A DNA stretch of 64,000 nt from NCBI GenBank assembly GCA_027625915.1, contig JANTQA010000033.1:9796001-9860000 (forward strand), in the 5' to 3' direction. Source of the stretch: Anaeramoeba flamelloides (Eukaryota; Metamonada; Anaeramoebidae). This document shows, one piece after another, positions 11,865 through 23,955 of the stretch. Below the pieces are notes generated by a model. That model was not told the DNA's origin, searched no databases, and saw nothing but the letters and a program-made list of their open reading frames with translations. The first letter of the stretch is position 1. Every line of letters begins with the position of its first letter. The translations under genes and the position numbers were made by a program.

Positions 11865-12360
11865 TTTGTCTAAACCATTTTCCAGTCAAAGGTGTCCAGT
11901 TGTGATGAGTAAAACACCCATGTTTAAAGGATTTGAATAGATATAAGAAGAATTAATTTATTTTGGAAATTTTGAAAATTTTAATCATTTTTTCTCATTT
12001 TTTCTATTTTTTATAAGATATAATTGTTTTGCAAATTATCTTTTTGTTGCGAAACCAATAGTTACTTGGTCAAAGGGTGTTATTCCAATGTTATTGAACT
12101 GGTGAAAATGATTGTAGAGAAATCATAATTGATTTCAATTGAATTTTATTTGATCTTTAATTGAATATCAAAATGATCTCAATTTGTGTTTTTCTCAAAA
12201 GAAAACTAAGAATTTGGGTTTTTCTATTTTTAAGAAAATTCATTCGTTTATAAGTTTTACTTTAGACAAAATATCAACTATACTTTGATTCATATTATTC
12301 TATTTATTTCAAATTTCTTTTTTGAGGGTTAATTATAAATTATAATTGATGCTTGAAAAA
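11865..12360 (+). repeat. Dispersed repeats E and C
   Basis: The part at 11865-11945 (AGTCAAAGG, CAGTTGT, AAACA-CC, TTTAAAGGAT) matches 60070-60150, again just after a TA run. The part at 12050-12360 (GAAAATGATTGTAGAGAAATC, ATCAAAATGA, AATTTGTGTTT, TTTTTAAGAAAAT) matches 61230-61500 in the same orientation and 58380-58530 inverted. No coding capacity is seen and the class is unknown. Confidence 0.65.
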
Positions 12361-15128
12361 ACTTATTGGTCACTTTGACTGAAACGAACTTGAGTTTTTA
12401 TTTCACATTTTTTTATGATAACCTGCTAAGTAAGGTTTCAAAGACATGATTAGGGTCTTATGCTATAAAAATTTCTTCATTTTCATATTTTCCCTATTCC
12501 CCTGCATTATATTATTTGATAATAATCTGAAAATCAAAATGGTTAATTTTTTCGTGGGCTTCACATATTCTTTACTAGTGTTTCTATAGTCTTAACTTTC
12601 TTTTAAATAACGAGTTGTAATGGTGGTTTTTGTAACTTTTTCTGCTGTGGTGTGCAAATTTTATGTCTTAAATCCTTATTGAAATGATATGTATATTTAT
12701 TCAGACCATTTGTAAAATATTTTATTTAGAGTAGACTGTTATTAATTTCAAAAATATTTTTTTTATTGATTTAAAAATCTTTTAAATGTTGTTTTTTGAC
12801 AAGAATTGTTGTGTTTGATATACATAGTGTCGTTGTCGTTTAATTTGTATTTTAGTAAAATGAGACCTAATGTTATCCATTTACTATTTAAATTTGAATT
12901 CTGTAATTGGGATAATTAGGTTTTTTTTAAATTAATCATATTTTTGTAATTGAGATCCTTTTTGTTAAATAGATTTTGGTACCTATGATATCTGTAAAAG
13001 TATTTTTTTCATTTATTCAAATTTTTCAACGAAAATAATTGTAATTTCACAATATAATTTTTTGTGGCAGGGTAGTCTTTGGGTATGAGGTGAATTTATT
13101 GTACGTTTAAATACCTATAAATGTAAAATTTTGAAAAAACAATTAACGGTCTAGTCCTTTACAGTGGATTTTACCCCACATCACAGATGGGTAATGAAAC
13201 CTAAAAAGGGGGTATTGTGAAATTACATTTCTTTTAAATGACCAAAAACCAATAACAAAATAAAAATTTCCTTGGATCTCTATTTTCCAAAAATTCAATT
13301 AACAAAAAGTGTTAAAGAGGATCAATAACTAAAAAATTCGATAAAAAAAAAAATAAGTTTAAAAGAATTCTCAAATTCCAAAAAATCAAATTATTAAAAA
13401 AAATTACTTGTTTCTTATATTTTAAATTTCCAAAGAGGGAAAATTTCTTCAATTTACAACAAATTATTTTAAGAAGATACACAATTGATTTAATATAATT
13501 TGGTCTATTTTTTGGTTATTTTTGTGACCCTTTATCTTTGACAAAGTAAGGATTTTGTATCATTCGTGAGATAAAAATAACTCATTTGAGAAATCTAAAA
13601 CATGAAAAAAAAATTCTATGAGATCTCAAAAACTACGGTGAGTAACACTACAAAACCAAGACAAATGTTATCAGAATTATAAATCACGAACATTCTAATT
13701 GGAAATAGAGTGCATTGTTAGGCTTTTTTTTTATAAAAATGTACTCTTTTTTGATTTTTGATCTTTGGTGATCAATTAAATCACTTATTGGTTCGTTTTT
13801 TATTGGGATTAGTTCCTCATAAAAAATATCTTGTTCATTTCAAATAAATTATTTTAAAACAACAAAATAACCCTTAAAAGAAAAAATCTAAAGAAAATAT
13901 AAAACTCTATTTTTAAAAATCACAAAAACAGGAAAATTTTCATAACAGATGTTTTATAAAGAAGTTCATTATTTATTAAGGAATAATTTCTTTTGATAAA
14001 TTAGATTTTAATTTTCAATCTGTTTCTCAATTTATTATTAATATTTGAGATTCTTTTGATTTCAACATTTACCAAAGGTTAAAATTGAGTGACTAAGAAT
14101 AATTAAACAATCCCCCCAATTAGAAAGGTTAACCATTGATCATTCAGTTAGGTATTTGTCTTAAAAATGCTGAAAAGATATTTGTCAATTTTTACTCTCT
14201 TTTCCCTTAATTACAAAAATTAGTTTTTCAGAGTTTTTGAAATTTTACTGGTTAATAGATTTAAGCGATCCCCTTTTTTCAATTATCTTTTGTACAGCAA
14301 TAATAAATAGTACAGTAATTTAAGTTTTCAAGATTAGGATGTCTGGGTTGCTTTTCTCTTTAAATTCAAAAAATTTAAAGCAAAAAAAAAAAGCACATTG
14401 TTGTTTAAATATGATTTTTTGTTTGAAGTCTATCATTCTTGGTGAAAGCTTTAATTTTGATCCAAGCTTATCAAGAATAGTCTTTTGTTTTTCAAGAAAT
14501 CTTTGTTTAACGATTAAAGTCTTACATTTGTGTTTCGAACAGAATTAAAAAAATCTTGACTAATTGAATTAACGATAAAAAACCAGATAGTGTTATTTTC
14601 ACCTCCTGTCAGTTTAAAATGAGAACTGTTTTTTTTTTGTTTTATAGTATTCGATTTTACCCTTCTAAAATAATTAAAATTCGTTCTTTAGTATTACACT
14701 ATTGATTTTTTCTGTTTCTTCAGAGCCAGTTTTTTGAAAATATTAAATTTTAGAGTCAAAATAAGTTTAGATTTTTTTTGAAAAAATCTAATGACGTAAT
14801 TTCCGAAAAATGTAAGCAGGAAAAAACGAGAAATGTGTTTTTTTAGAATTTATGAGTCATGATTTTTCCAAATGTAAAAAAAAAAATAATTTCAAAAAAA
14901 AGAGTAATCTTCAGAATTTGGAAAAAACAGATAAAATTGAACACTTCTACAAATATGTGGGCACTTTTCGAAATATTTAAGTTGGTTTTTAAAGAAATTA
15001 TACTTTTCTTTAGCCATTTTTTTTTAATTAAATTCTTCAAAGTTTGTTTTTTTTATCTTGTTTTTGATTTTTTTTTTTTTTTTCTTCTCTTTTTCATAAA
15101 AAAAATTTTTTATTAATTTATTTTTTGC

Positions 15129-15201
15129 TTTTTTTTTTTTTTTTTTTTTTTAATATTTATATTTTTTTGATAAAAAAAAAATAGTTATAAAATAACTTCA
15201 G
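15129..15201 (+). promoter_or_regulatory. T-tract and A/T upstream region of eEF1A
   Basis: A run of about 23 T is followed by A/T-only DNA, a TATAAAAT-like segment, and CTTCAG directly before the ATG. Poly(T) tracts upstream of start codons are common in AT-rich protists. The CAG abutting the ATG could be a leader-intron acceptor, which is inference. Confidence 0.4.
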
Positions 15202-16542
15202 ATGGGTAAAGAAAAACAACACATTAATTTAGTTGTCATTGGACATGTTGATGCTGGTAAATCCACCACCACCGGACATTTAATCTACAAATGTGGCGGT
15301 ATTGATAAAAGAACCATTGCCAAATACGAAAAAGAAGCCGACCAAATGGGAAAAGGATCTTTCAAATACGCTTGGGTATTAGATAAACTCAAGGCCGAAA
15401 GAGAAAGAGGTATCACAATTGATATTGCTCTCTGGAAATTCGAAACCTCCAAATTCTACTTCACAATCATTGATGCTCCAGGTCATAAAGATTTTATCAA
15501 AAACATGATCACTGGTACCTCTCAAGCCGATGTTGCCTTATTGGTCATTGACGGAACCCAAGGTGGTTTTGAAACAGGTATCTCCAAAGGAGGACAAACA
15601 AGGGAACATGCACTTCTTGCCTCCACCCTTGGTGTCAGACAAATGATTGTCCTTGTCAACAAGATGGATGATAAATCTGTCCAATACTCTCAAAAGAGAT
15701 ACGAAGAAATCAAAAAGGAAATCCACAGATACTTGAAAAGACTTGGATACAACCCAAAGAAAGTCCCAGTTGTCCCAATCTCCGGTTTCCAAGGTGATAA
15801 CATGACCACAAAATCCACAAACATGAAATGGTGGAAAGGACCAACACTCTTAGAAATCCTCGATACTGTCATCCCACCAAAAAGACCAACAGACAAACCA
15901 CTCAGACTCCCATTACAAGATGTCTACAAAATCTCCGGTATCGGTACAGTCCCAGTCGGTAGAGTTGAAACAGGTATCCTCAGACCAGGTATGGTTGTTA
16001 CCTTTGCTCCAGTCAACATCACCACTGAAGTCAAATCCGTCGAAATGCATCACGAAACCCTTAGCGAAGCCTTCCCAGGTGACAACGTTGGTTTCAATGT
16101 AAAAAACATTTCCGTTAAGGACATCAGAAGAGGAATGGTCGCCGGTGACTCCAAAAACGATCCACCAGCAGCCATCCAAAACTTCACCGCTCAAGTCATC
16201 GTCATGAACCACCCAGGTCAAATCAAGGTCAACTACACACCAGTTCTTGATTGTCATACCGCTCATATTGCCTGTAAATTCACCGCTCTCGTCAAAAAGA
16301 TGGACAAAAGATCAGGTGAAGTCCTCGACGAAAAACCACAATTCATCAAAAACGGAGACTCCGCTATCGTCACACTTGAACCAACCAAACCAATGTGTGT
16401 TGAAGCTTATACTTCATACCCACCTCTCGGAAGATTCGCTGTCAGAGATATGAGACAAACAGTCGCAGTTGGTGTCATCAAGGCCATCGAAAGAAAACAA
16501 GTTTCAGGAAAGGTCACCAAATCTGCCTCCAAAAAGAAATAA
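15202..16542 (+). CDS. EEF1A: Translation elongation factor 1-alpha (eEF1A)
   Basis: This is an intronless, complete 446-residue GTPase that delivers aminoacyl-tRNA to the ribosomal A site in the cytosol. The G1 motif G-H-V-D-A-G-K-S-T is at about 14-22, switch I has the eukaryotic R-E-R-G-I-T-I-D-I at about 69-77, G3 D-A-P-G-H is at about 91-95 and G4 N-K-M-D is at about 153-156. Domain 2 ([16 protein letters not shown]) and domain 3 ([24 protein letters not shown]) are intact, and the C terminus is lysine-rich. Length is normal for the family. Codon use differs sharply from the neighbours (many C-ending codons, G+C far above the flanks), as expected for a very highly expressed gene. Confidence 0.98.
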   Translation: MGKEKQHINLVVIGHVDAGKSTTTGHLIYKCGGIDKRTIAKYEKEADQMGKGSFKYAWVLDKLKAERERGITIDIALWKFETSKFYFTIIDAPGHKDFIKNMITGTSQADVALLVIDGTQGGFETGISKGGQTREHALLASTLGVRQMIVLVNKMDDKSVQYSQKRYEEIKKEIHRYLKRLGYNPKKVPVVPISGFQGDNMTTKSTNMKWWKGPTLLEILDTVIPPKRPTDKPLRLPLQDVYKISGIGTVPVGRVETGILRPGMVVTFAPVNITTEVKSVEMHHETLSEAFPGDNVGFNVKNISVKDIRRGMVAGDSKNDPPAAIQNFTAQVIVMNHPGQIKVNYTPVLDCHTAHIACKFTALVKKMDKRSGEVLDEKPQFIKNGDSAIVTLEPTKPMCVEAYTSYPPLGRFAVRDMRQTVAVGVIKAIERKQVSGKVTKSASKKK

Positions 16543-17127
16543 TTTAGCTTTATATTTTTAGTTTAACACAAATAATATTACTTTTTTTAAAAGTGTTTTT
16601 ATTTGATTGAAAAAAAAAGGAATTTGAAATTAACTCTAGATATTTTTTTTTAAAAAAAAATAAACCTTAGATATTAAATAAAGTTCTCCACACTATACAA
16701 AAACCCGACATAAATTTTTTGAATAATTTTTATTGTTTTTTTTTTTTTCCCTTAATTATGCATTATTAAAATTCGGTTATTATTCGTTTAGATAATTATA
16801 ATTATTATTTCGAGTGGTAAAAGTTCTTGCAATTTAACCTTTCAAAAAATTACAAAGATCTTTTTCAAAACATTATAGGAAATTAATATTTTTACTGATT
16901 AAACTCGTATTCCTTTTTATGTATTTTGGGATTAAAGTTAAATTTGATTTGTTATAATTGTCGTGTTTTTCTTTGGTGTTTGCAATAAAGAAAATATTTA
17001 AAATCCGAATACAAAGTAAAAAACAAAATATCTCTACTCTCTTTAATTAATTAAAATAAATTTTTAGAAAGAAACAAAAGTATTAAAATCAAAATTAACT
17101 CCAAAAAGAAAAAATCGCTTTACATTA

Positions 17128-17495
17128 CAGCAGGCTTAAAAAAGTTAGAAAATTTTTGATTCTAGAAACACTAATTCGTTGAAAAAAACAACATCTTACC
17201 AATTACAATACTTTTTACGATTATAAAAAACCAAATCAATAATGAGAATTGAAAAAAAACCACTCAATTGATGATATTGATCCAGTTATTGTGTCAATTG
17301 GCCAGACTCACTCTCAGATTTAATTCAACAATATCTCAAATTAAAATGAAGGATAAGAGATTAACATGAATTGTCAGAATTCAGAGGAATAAAGCAAAAA
17401 TATATGGTTTTATGTTTTCTTTTGAATCTAGGTTTATTGAACAACAAACGGGTGAACTTTTAGTATTCCCTCTTTTTACTACCAAACCAAAAACT
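17128..17495 (+). mobile_element. Old copy of the tRNA-headed SINE family (body and tail)
   Basis: In sense orientation it aligns with the reverse complement of 37938-38309. Shared blocks are GGCTTA, ACTAATTC-TTGA, ATTGATCC/ATTGGATC-type, CTCTCA, TTCAACAATATCTC and GGTGAACTTTTAGTA. An extra segment of about 70 bp near 17350-17440 separates the last block. The tRNA-like head is no longer recognisable, and no duplication at the ends was found. It is much more decayed than the 38-kb copy. Confidence 0.6.
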
Positions 17496-18163
17496 CAGGA
17501 ATTAAAAAAACTTATAAAATCATTTTTCTGATTAATCGAAAATATTTAATAAATTTTGATATTTTGTTTGTATTTTAAAGATAGATAGATAAATTTCAGA
17601 CTAAAAATTGATGATTCTAATTCGAACATTTATTAAATATCCTAAATTTATCCATTTTAACCCTTTAATAAATGTAGAAAACAAGAAAAGATTCCAAGTC
17701 TTCAACATTATTGATAACCCCACAGAACATTAAAAACCTATATAACAAACATATTGCTTCGATTAATTAATAATTTTATTTTAAAACACTAATTATAATG
17801 ATTATTTTGTTTTTACAATATTGAAGCCAAATTATTATTTTCTAAAGATATTTACTTCGATGTTTTGTACCAAAAGTTATATTTAAATTGGGTAACTTTT
17901 GAGGAAATTTTTTTTCAAAATATTTCAACTTATAAAAATTTTTTTGCTTATCTTTTAATTTACATTATATCAAATCAAATCAATTTTGTAAAACGATTAA
18001 AATAATTAACGTTTTAATTTTTAATATAAAAACCCAATTATTACCCAATCTGCTGTTTATCTGTCTAAAAAGGGATGAACTATTTTAACAATTGAACTAA
18101 AACCACCCATTGATCAGAAAAATAAATCTATCACTTTTCAAAAATAACAAGTTTCATATTTGA

Positions 18164-18201
<38 letters not shown>

Positions 18202-18639
18202 TTAGTATTAACGAACAATTAATCATTAAAATCAGATTAATAATTCCGCTTTAAATCAATCTAAATAGATAAAAACAGTATAAAGGCCATTCAAAAAATT
18301 TTGAAACACCCATGATCAAAAAATCAAAATGCATTGTATTTTTTATAAAATAATATTAAATCACATTCTAGTTACGTGATAACAAATGATTTTAAATGTA
18401 AATATTTTTATATAAACAAAATAAAAAAATATAATACAAAAAAATAAAAAACGGTCTGACCAAAATGATAAAAAAACTGATGAAAAAATTCTCAGAGTTA
18501 ATTTTTTGAAATTTCACTTTCAATAATCATCAAATAATCAAATATCATTAACTAAACATGTATTTTTTTTCTATTTACCAAATCCAATATTATAGTTCTG
18601 TCAATCATTAAAGAAATATTCGATAGAACTAAAAAGATT

Positions 18640-19330
18640 ACTTAGCTGGGAAAAACCAATTAAAAAAAAAAAAAAACAGAAAAGACTAAAAATGAAATTG
18701 TATATAAAACCAAACTTTTAGACAAATAGAATATAATATTTCATATTATTGCCATTCTTTCAAATGTTTAAAATGTGACCAAATTATTTGAATGTAGTTT
18801 ATTTTTTTTTAATTTGAAAAGTGTCAAAAGAGCAAAATAAAAAATAATTCTTAATATTGGTTAAACGAGCACCTATTCTACAATTTTCAAAAGTTTTTGA
18901 CGAAAATATTTCCAAAAAAACTAAAAAAAAAAAAATAAACACTTTTTTAAAGAAAACAATATCTGAAAAATCCAATAAAAAAAAATGAAAATATTACAAG
19001 ACTACAAACATTTTTTTAAAATAATAAAATATAGTCATAAACTTTTTCTTTTATTGTAATTATAGCCAAGATAAAAAACATTAGAAAAAAAAAACACCGA
19101 ACAATCCATAAAAAAAAAAATAAGCAATTTCCACCCATCGAAAAATATTATATCAAAAATGTGATAATAAAATTTTAGATCCCATATTAAAGCAACGTAC
19201 ATACATATTAACAATTTTTTTTATTGTTAAGAATCAATAAATAAGGAATAACACTTTTAAATATTTATAGGATTTTTTAGAATTAAGCTTAATATAGATA
19301 TATTTATAGAAAGTTTACCCCACTTATTTG
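18640..19330 (+). repeat. Dispersed repeat A, copy with long downstream part
   Basis: The first 200 bp (CAGAAAAGAC, AAAAATGAAAT, TTGCCATTC, GTGACCAAATT) match 30885-31015 and 39700-39825. The downstream part (ATATTTCCAAAAAA, AATAATAAAATATAGT-TA, TTAAGAATC) matches 46250-46690. No open frame is seen. Confidence 0.6.
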
Positions 19331-19999
19331 AAAATGGTTTCTCTTTTCACTCTATTTAAAAAATAAAAAAAAATAAAAAAACAAATTATTATAATTGACT
19401 TATGAAAAATTTGAATATAGATTTCTTGAAAATGTTAAAATCGTACAATTTGAAGATATAAAATATTGCAAAAAGGACAGAGAATTTAATTCCTATAAAT
19501 TTCAAATGTGTTTTTATTCATGTTTTTAATAGTCCGAGCTATTTGGAAAATCTTATTTTTTTAAACTTTTTTCAAAATGAACTAATTAAAATTGATTGTT
19601 TTTATTTTTTCCCTTCTTGGATTCCCTTTTATTGGGAAGAAGAGTTACTAAGGAGAAAAATCAAGTGGTTGGCCACGAATAATTGAATGATCTAAATCTA
19701 TTTAGTATGTAGTAACTTGAAAATAAAAAGAAAATACAAAAACAAAAACTGGAACTATCAAATGAGATCTGATCAAAAAGGAAAAAATGCCAGCTACTAA
19801 ACAACTACATCTCAAAGAAACATTCAAGATTTCTTAGAACTAATTAAATGACAAAATTTTAAATTAAAGAATCATGCCTGTATTTTGAGTGTCCTTGATA
19901 AAAATGGTTATTTAGTTTTTTTTTTGATTTTTTATCAACTGCCTTTGAAAAAACCCCTTTTTTGTTTTATAAGAAAAAATTTTTTCTTTTCACTGTTTC

Positions 20000-20870
20000 A
20001 GAAAAAAATTGGGATGAAGAAAAAAAGCGGAAGATTATTTTGTCAAAAATTAAAAAGTTAATTGTGAATATTAGGAAAACTGATCAAAACATGATTTTTT
20101 TTTGAATATAATAATAATTCAAATGGGTATTTTAGCCTTTTAAGTGGTAAAGTATCAAAATTATTGTAATTGCGATTTCAATTTCATGAAGATAGTCCAA
20201 AGAAGAAGGCTTTAAAAATTAAATTCTTATATATAACCGAATCTCCGCAAAAAGACAGAATTAAAACCATTGTTTATCTTTGTCATTCTAAATGTTCTTT
20301 AAAAAAGGAAACTATTTCTTCTGTTAGTTCTTTGGATTTTAAATAAATTACTTAGTGCTTATAATCTAGAATCTTGATATTCAATACTATTTTTAAAAAA
20401 GTAAAGTTTCCAGTTTTAGTTAGATTTACAATGAAAAATCAAAAAATAAGAAATTTGTGATTTTCGTAATCGCTATATCTTAATAAGAAAGGATTTTTTC
20501 ACAATTACCGACAAAATAATTCAGATAAAATATTAAGAGTTATCTTTAAAATTCATAATTTATCAGGTCTGAATTTTTCCAAAAAATGTGATTTGTACTC
20601 ATTTTTACCACTTTTTACAATCAAAAATAAAAAATTTGATTTAAAATTATTCTATTTTGACAATCTTGATTTAATTGAAATTAAGAAAAGAATTTAGATA
20701 CTATACTTATTAAAAGGCTAAAATAACCATTGGGGTTCATATTATCTTTAAAAAAATCCTGCTGGTTTTGATCAGTTTTACTAATGTTGATAATTAAATT
20801 TTTAATTGTTGACAAAATAAATTACACACTTTTTTTTCTCAACCCAATTTAATTCCACAGTGGTTAATTT
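20000..20870. repeat. Fold-back element with about 200-bp inverted arms
   Basis: The left arm (about 20000-20235) and the reverse complement of the right arm (about 20630-20870) share ATTGGG-TGAG, TTTTGTCAA-AATTAAAA, AAAACTGATCAAAAC, TATTTTAGCCTTTTAA and ATTTCAATT-AAGAT-GTC in the same order. Arms are imperfect and the centre is A/T-rich without an open frame. It looks like an old foldback or MITE-type DNA element. Confidence 0.6.
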
Positions 20871-21229
20871 TTCTTTTTGATTTTTTAATCAATAAAAATT
20901 TGGAACTTGCTCATTTCCAAATTATTTTTTTTCTTCATCATCTAAATTACTAATTAACCATTAGTAGTCAGACTAAGTTCTGTATAGTGCCTAGGAATTT
21001 TAATTTGATGAATAAATCGAATATTTATTTATTTATTTATTGTGAGAAAGGAGTAATCAAAGAAAATTTACTAAATAAAAGAGAAGAAGAAAAATAATTA
21101 AAACATTAAAGTAAAAAAATATTATATCATTTGCATGACCAAATTAAAAATTATCCATGTCCTGAATCAGGAGGAGTAAATAAATCGAATATTTTTGAAA
21201 TTTTCAGTTTATTTCTTAAATTAGAAAAA

Positions 21230-21985
21230 CCTATTGGCAGTTTTCTTGAGGTTTACTTTTATCTTTGTTAAGTATTCTAGGTTTTTTGGGGTTTTCATTT
21301 TTATTTGGAATATCTATTGATTTTCGTTAGTTTTTTTTTTGAGTTTTCTATTTATTTAGAAAATCAATAGATTTTTGTTATACTTTTTTGAGTTTTCAAT
21401 TTATTTATAACGAAAATCGATAGATTTTCGTTATATTTTTTTACCTTAGAAATAAAAACCCATAAAACTTCAGAAATAAAATTGAAAACCTCAAAAAAAA
21501 CCTAGAAAACTTAAAAAATAAAATAGAAAACCTCAAAAAAACCTAGAACACTTTACAAATAAACAGAAAACTCAAAAAAAAAACCTAACGACAATCTATT
21601 GATTTACCAAATAAACTGAAAACTGCAATAAAAATTAATGAAAGTTTTCTAAAAATCAAAATAATTGAGTGAAATCTTAGATATATCTCAATTCTTTTGA
21701 ATTCTGGAAAAGCTAGATCTTTTTTTATACTTTGAGAAATAAACTGCAAATTAAAATAAATTTTCCATTTATATCTCAAATCAAAAAAAACCTAACAAAA
21801 AGTGCCGTAGAGTTCCTAGCTTTTCTTGAGGTTTTCTGTTTTCTTTGTAAAATCGAGCGATTTTCCTAATAAACCGAAAACTCAAGAAAATCTAATAGCA
21901 GTTTTCCAGAATTTAATATAATTGAGTAAAATCTTCGAATTTAGTACATTCTTTTAAATTCTGGAAAACCTAATGTCTGTAAGTG
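21230..21985. repeat. Palindromic family-B repeat cluster
   Basis: Units such as AATCAATAGATTTT, ACCT(A/C)AAAAAAAC and TTCTAGAATT...AATTCTGGAAAA alternate in both orientations, so the cluster folds on itself several times. Related units occur at 37075-37320, 55845-56080 and 57930-58030. It has no coding capacity. Confidence 0.65.
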
Positions 21986-22536
21986 GATCTCTGATAACTC
22001 CTTCAATCAATAAAAAAAAATAATTTGTAGTTTTTATTGTTTTTTTAATTTACAAATTATGATAGTTTTTTTTAAATTTTTTATTAAATTAGATCAGAAA
22101 AAAGAGACATATAATCAAAACAAATAAATTAACATTATCAAATATTCAAACGTTAGGATCTAACTCAAAATAGGAAAAAAATTCATTTAAAGAGACCATA
22201 ATATTCTGGAAAATTAAAAAATATAAAATATGAAATCTGAACTTTTATATCAAACAAGTGATAAAATTTGGAAAAGTATTTAATTTTTGAATTAAAAAAT
22301 TGTGGCACAAGAGAATTTGTGAAATTAAAATCACCATATTTTTAGTTGGTTTCCCACTTGCCATTGAATTCACAAACTTTTACCCATTATTAGAATATTT
22401 GAGGAAATGAATACTTTAATAAAAACAAAATTTCATAACAGAAAAAGCTTCGTAAAAGTAAAAAAAAAAGAATAATAATTCCTAAAAATTTATTTAAAAA
22501 TAAAATAAAAAGAAATGAAATAAATAAAATCAAAAA

Positions 22537-23955
22537 TTAATTCTCGTTTTGCATCATTAAAGATTTTCTTGTACCAGTTGCTAACAACCCAAGCCCCCTT
22601 CTATCCGTCTCTATTATTACATCTATTAAAGTCAGCGTTTGATTTTCAATCAAATAGTTTCTTATATTTTCAAATTTGGCGAATTTCTCTAATAATTTCA
22701 AGGTCTTTAATTTAATACTCTTTTCGAAATCCACTTTTTGGAAGACCGACACAATAAATAAGATTAATTTTTTTGATTGGATCAACCGATGGTCATTTTG
22801 GTGTAGCATTCCAATATTGCCAATCAACTCAATAACATTGAATATAACTCTCGACACTTCTGTCAAATGTATTACATTATAAATGTGCTCGATGCCATAG
22901 CTAAAGATTGCGTCCAGATTTTCTTCATATTTGGAAAGCTTTGCGATGATTTCGGTCAAATAGAAAAGAATGACGCCTGTCGTTTGCGAATTTGAGCGCG
23001 CGAGCAGGCCCATTAAGCAAGAGGCGCCGCCGCAGCCTGTAATTGTTGATCTTAGCCTGTCTATTTTGCACAAATAGCTGATGCAGCCAAGAACCAGCGC
23101 CAAAATGGAGGTTTCGTTTGTGTGATCGGCAAGCGTCTGGATCAAGGAGATCATGTGCCGTTCTTGGATCGGCTCCAACGCGGTGATCTCCTGGCCGCTG
23201 AAGCAGATCCAGTTGAAGAGAAACCGGCCCACAGATCTCTTCAGGTTGGTGTTTGCATTCCGATTTTTGAGGATCGCAAAGGTCCCGAGGAACATGTCGA
23301 CCATCCCGTTTGTTTCAACGATCATTTTCCTCACTTCGTCGTTGGGCTTTGCCATGGTGTTGGCCAAGACCTCAAATGCCAGGATCCGATGTGGGTGGTT
23401 GATGAGGTTGACAATCTCCAGCAGGGACTCAAACAGGTCGCTTGGCAAAATGATCGCTGGCGCGGTCGCAGATGTAAATTTGATGAGCACCTCCAAAACC
23501 AGCTTGTGGACCTGCGCGTGGTTAGTGACTAAGAGCTGCGTGAAAAAGGTGATTGCGTACAGCGGCTGATCCTTGATTTGGTAGTTCTCGCGGTTCACCC
23601 AACCCTCTTGCACGGCAATCGAGACAACGCCGGGCAGCTTTTCGCTGACCTTTTCGTTCAATAGTGTGTAGCAACAATCGCAAACCCTCTGCGAGCCCTT
23701 CGAGGGGAATTCATAACTGTTAGTACAACACGAACTACAAATCAACAGCCCGCAGTGGCGGCAGTGGTGCCTTCTTTTTGTTGTCGTGAAATTTGACGAG
23801 CACAGCTGGCATTCGCTAAATGCTTCATCCGGCAGCCCCATTTTCGATGAGACAAAAATAGATAATGGCGGATCTAAGGAGCTTAACATCCCAAAGGTTT
23901 TTATTAATTTGAGATCACGTGTGTTGTTGATCAGAAATAAACTTAATTCACTCAT
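22537..23955 (-). CDS. FYVE-type zinc-finger protein with armadillo-like helical repeats
   Basis: The 472-residue protein has an N-terminal FYVE finger: paired cysteines C49/C52, C65/C68, C73/C76 and C92/C95, with the basic signature R-R-H-H-C-R-H-C-G at 61-69 and R90-V-C. FYVE domains bind phosphatidylinositol 3-phosphate on endosomes. The usual W-x-x-D entry is G-x-x-D here (G40, D43), so membrane insertion may differ. Residues about 110-460 are helical, Leu/Ile-rich and repeat-like (for example V-L-E-V-L, L-A-F-E-V-L-A-N, V-L-G-C-I-S-Y-L), resembling armadillo/HEAT repeats. The start is the ATG at 23955 and no intron is needed. The 5' two-thirds is unusually G+C-rich: 34 of 60 bases at 23161-23220. 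Confidence 0.86.
   Translation of the reverse strand: MSELSLFLINNTRDLKLIKTFGMLSSLDPPLSIFVSSKMGLPDEAFSECQLCSSNFTTTKRRHHCRHCGLLICSSCCTNSYEFPSKGSQRVCDCCYTLLNEKVSEKLPGVVSIAVQEGWVNRENYQIKDQPLYAITFFTQLLVTNHAQVHKLVLEVLIKFTSATAPAIILPSDLFESLLEIVNLINHPHRILAFEVLANTMAKPNDEVRKMIVETNGMVDMFLGTFAILKNRNANTNLKRSVGRFLFNWICFSGQEITALEPIQERHMISLIQTLADHTNETSILALVLGCISYLCKIDRLRSTITGCGGASCLMGLLARSNSQTTGVILFYLTEIIAKLSKYEENLDAIFSYGIEHIYNVIHLTEVSRVIFNVIELIGNIGMLHQNDHRLIQSKKLILFIVSVFQKVDFEKSIKLKTLKLLEKFAKFENIRNYLIENQTLTLIDVIIETDRRGLGLLATGTRKSLMMQNEN

Larger units (their letters stand above)
10812..15201. other. Gene-free stretch with microsatellite and repeats
   Basis: No supported gene. It contains a (TA)n(TG)n compound microsatellite (11779-11848), repeat E (11865-11945), repeat C (12050-12360) and a small inverted repeat (arms near 13040 and 13215). 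The last 80 bases form the eEF1A upstream region. Confidence 0.55.
16543..22536. other. Gene-free stretch rich in repeats
   Basis: No gene is supported in 6 kb. It contains a decayed SINE copy (about 17128-17495), repeat A with extension (18640-19330), a long inverted-repeat element (about 20000-20870), and palindromic family-B repeats (21230-21985). Confidence 0.55.

Noticed and set aside
11701-11940. Open frames on both strands over the TA/TG microsatellite
   Set aside because: They encode only alternating Ile-Tyr, Cys-Val or His-Thr produced by the dinucleotide repeats.
15538-16453. Several open frames overlapping eEF1A
   Set aside because: They are shadows of the conserved eEF1A frame, without domains.
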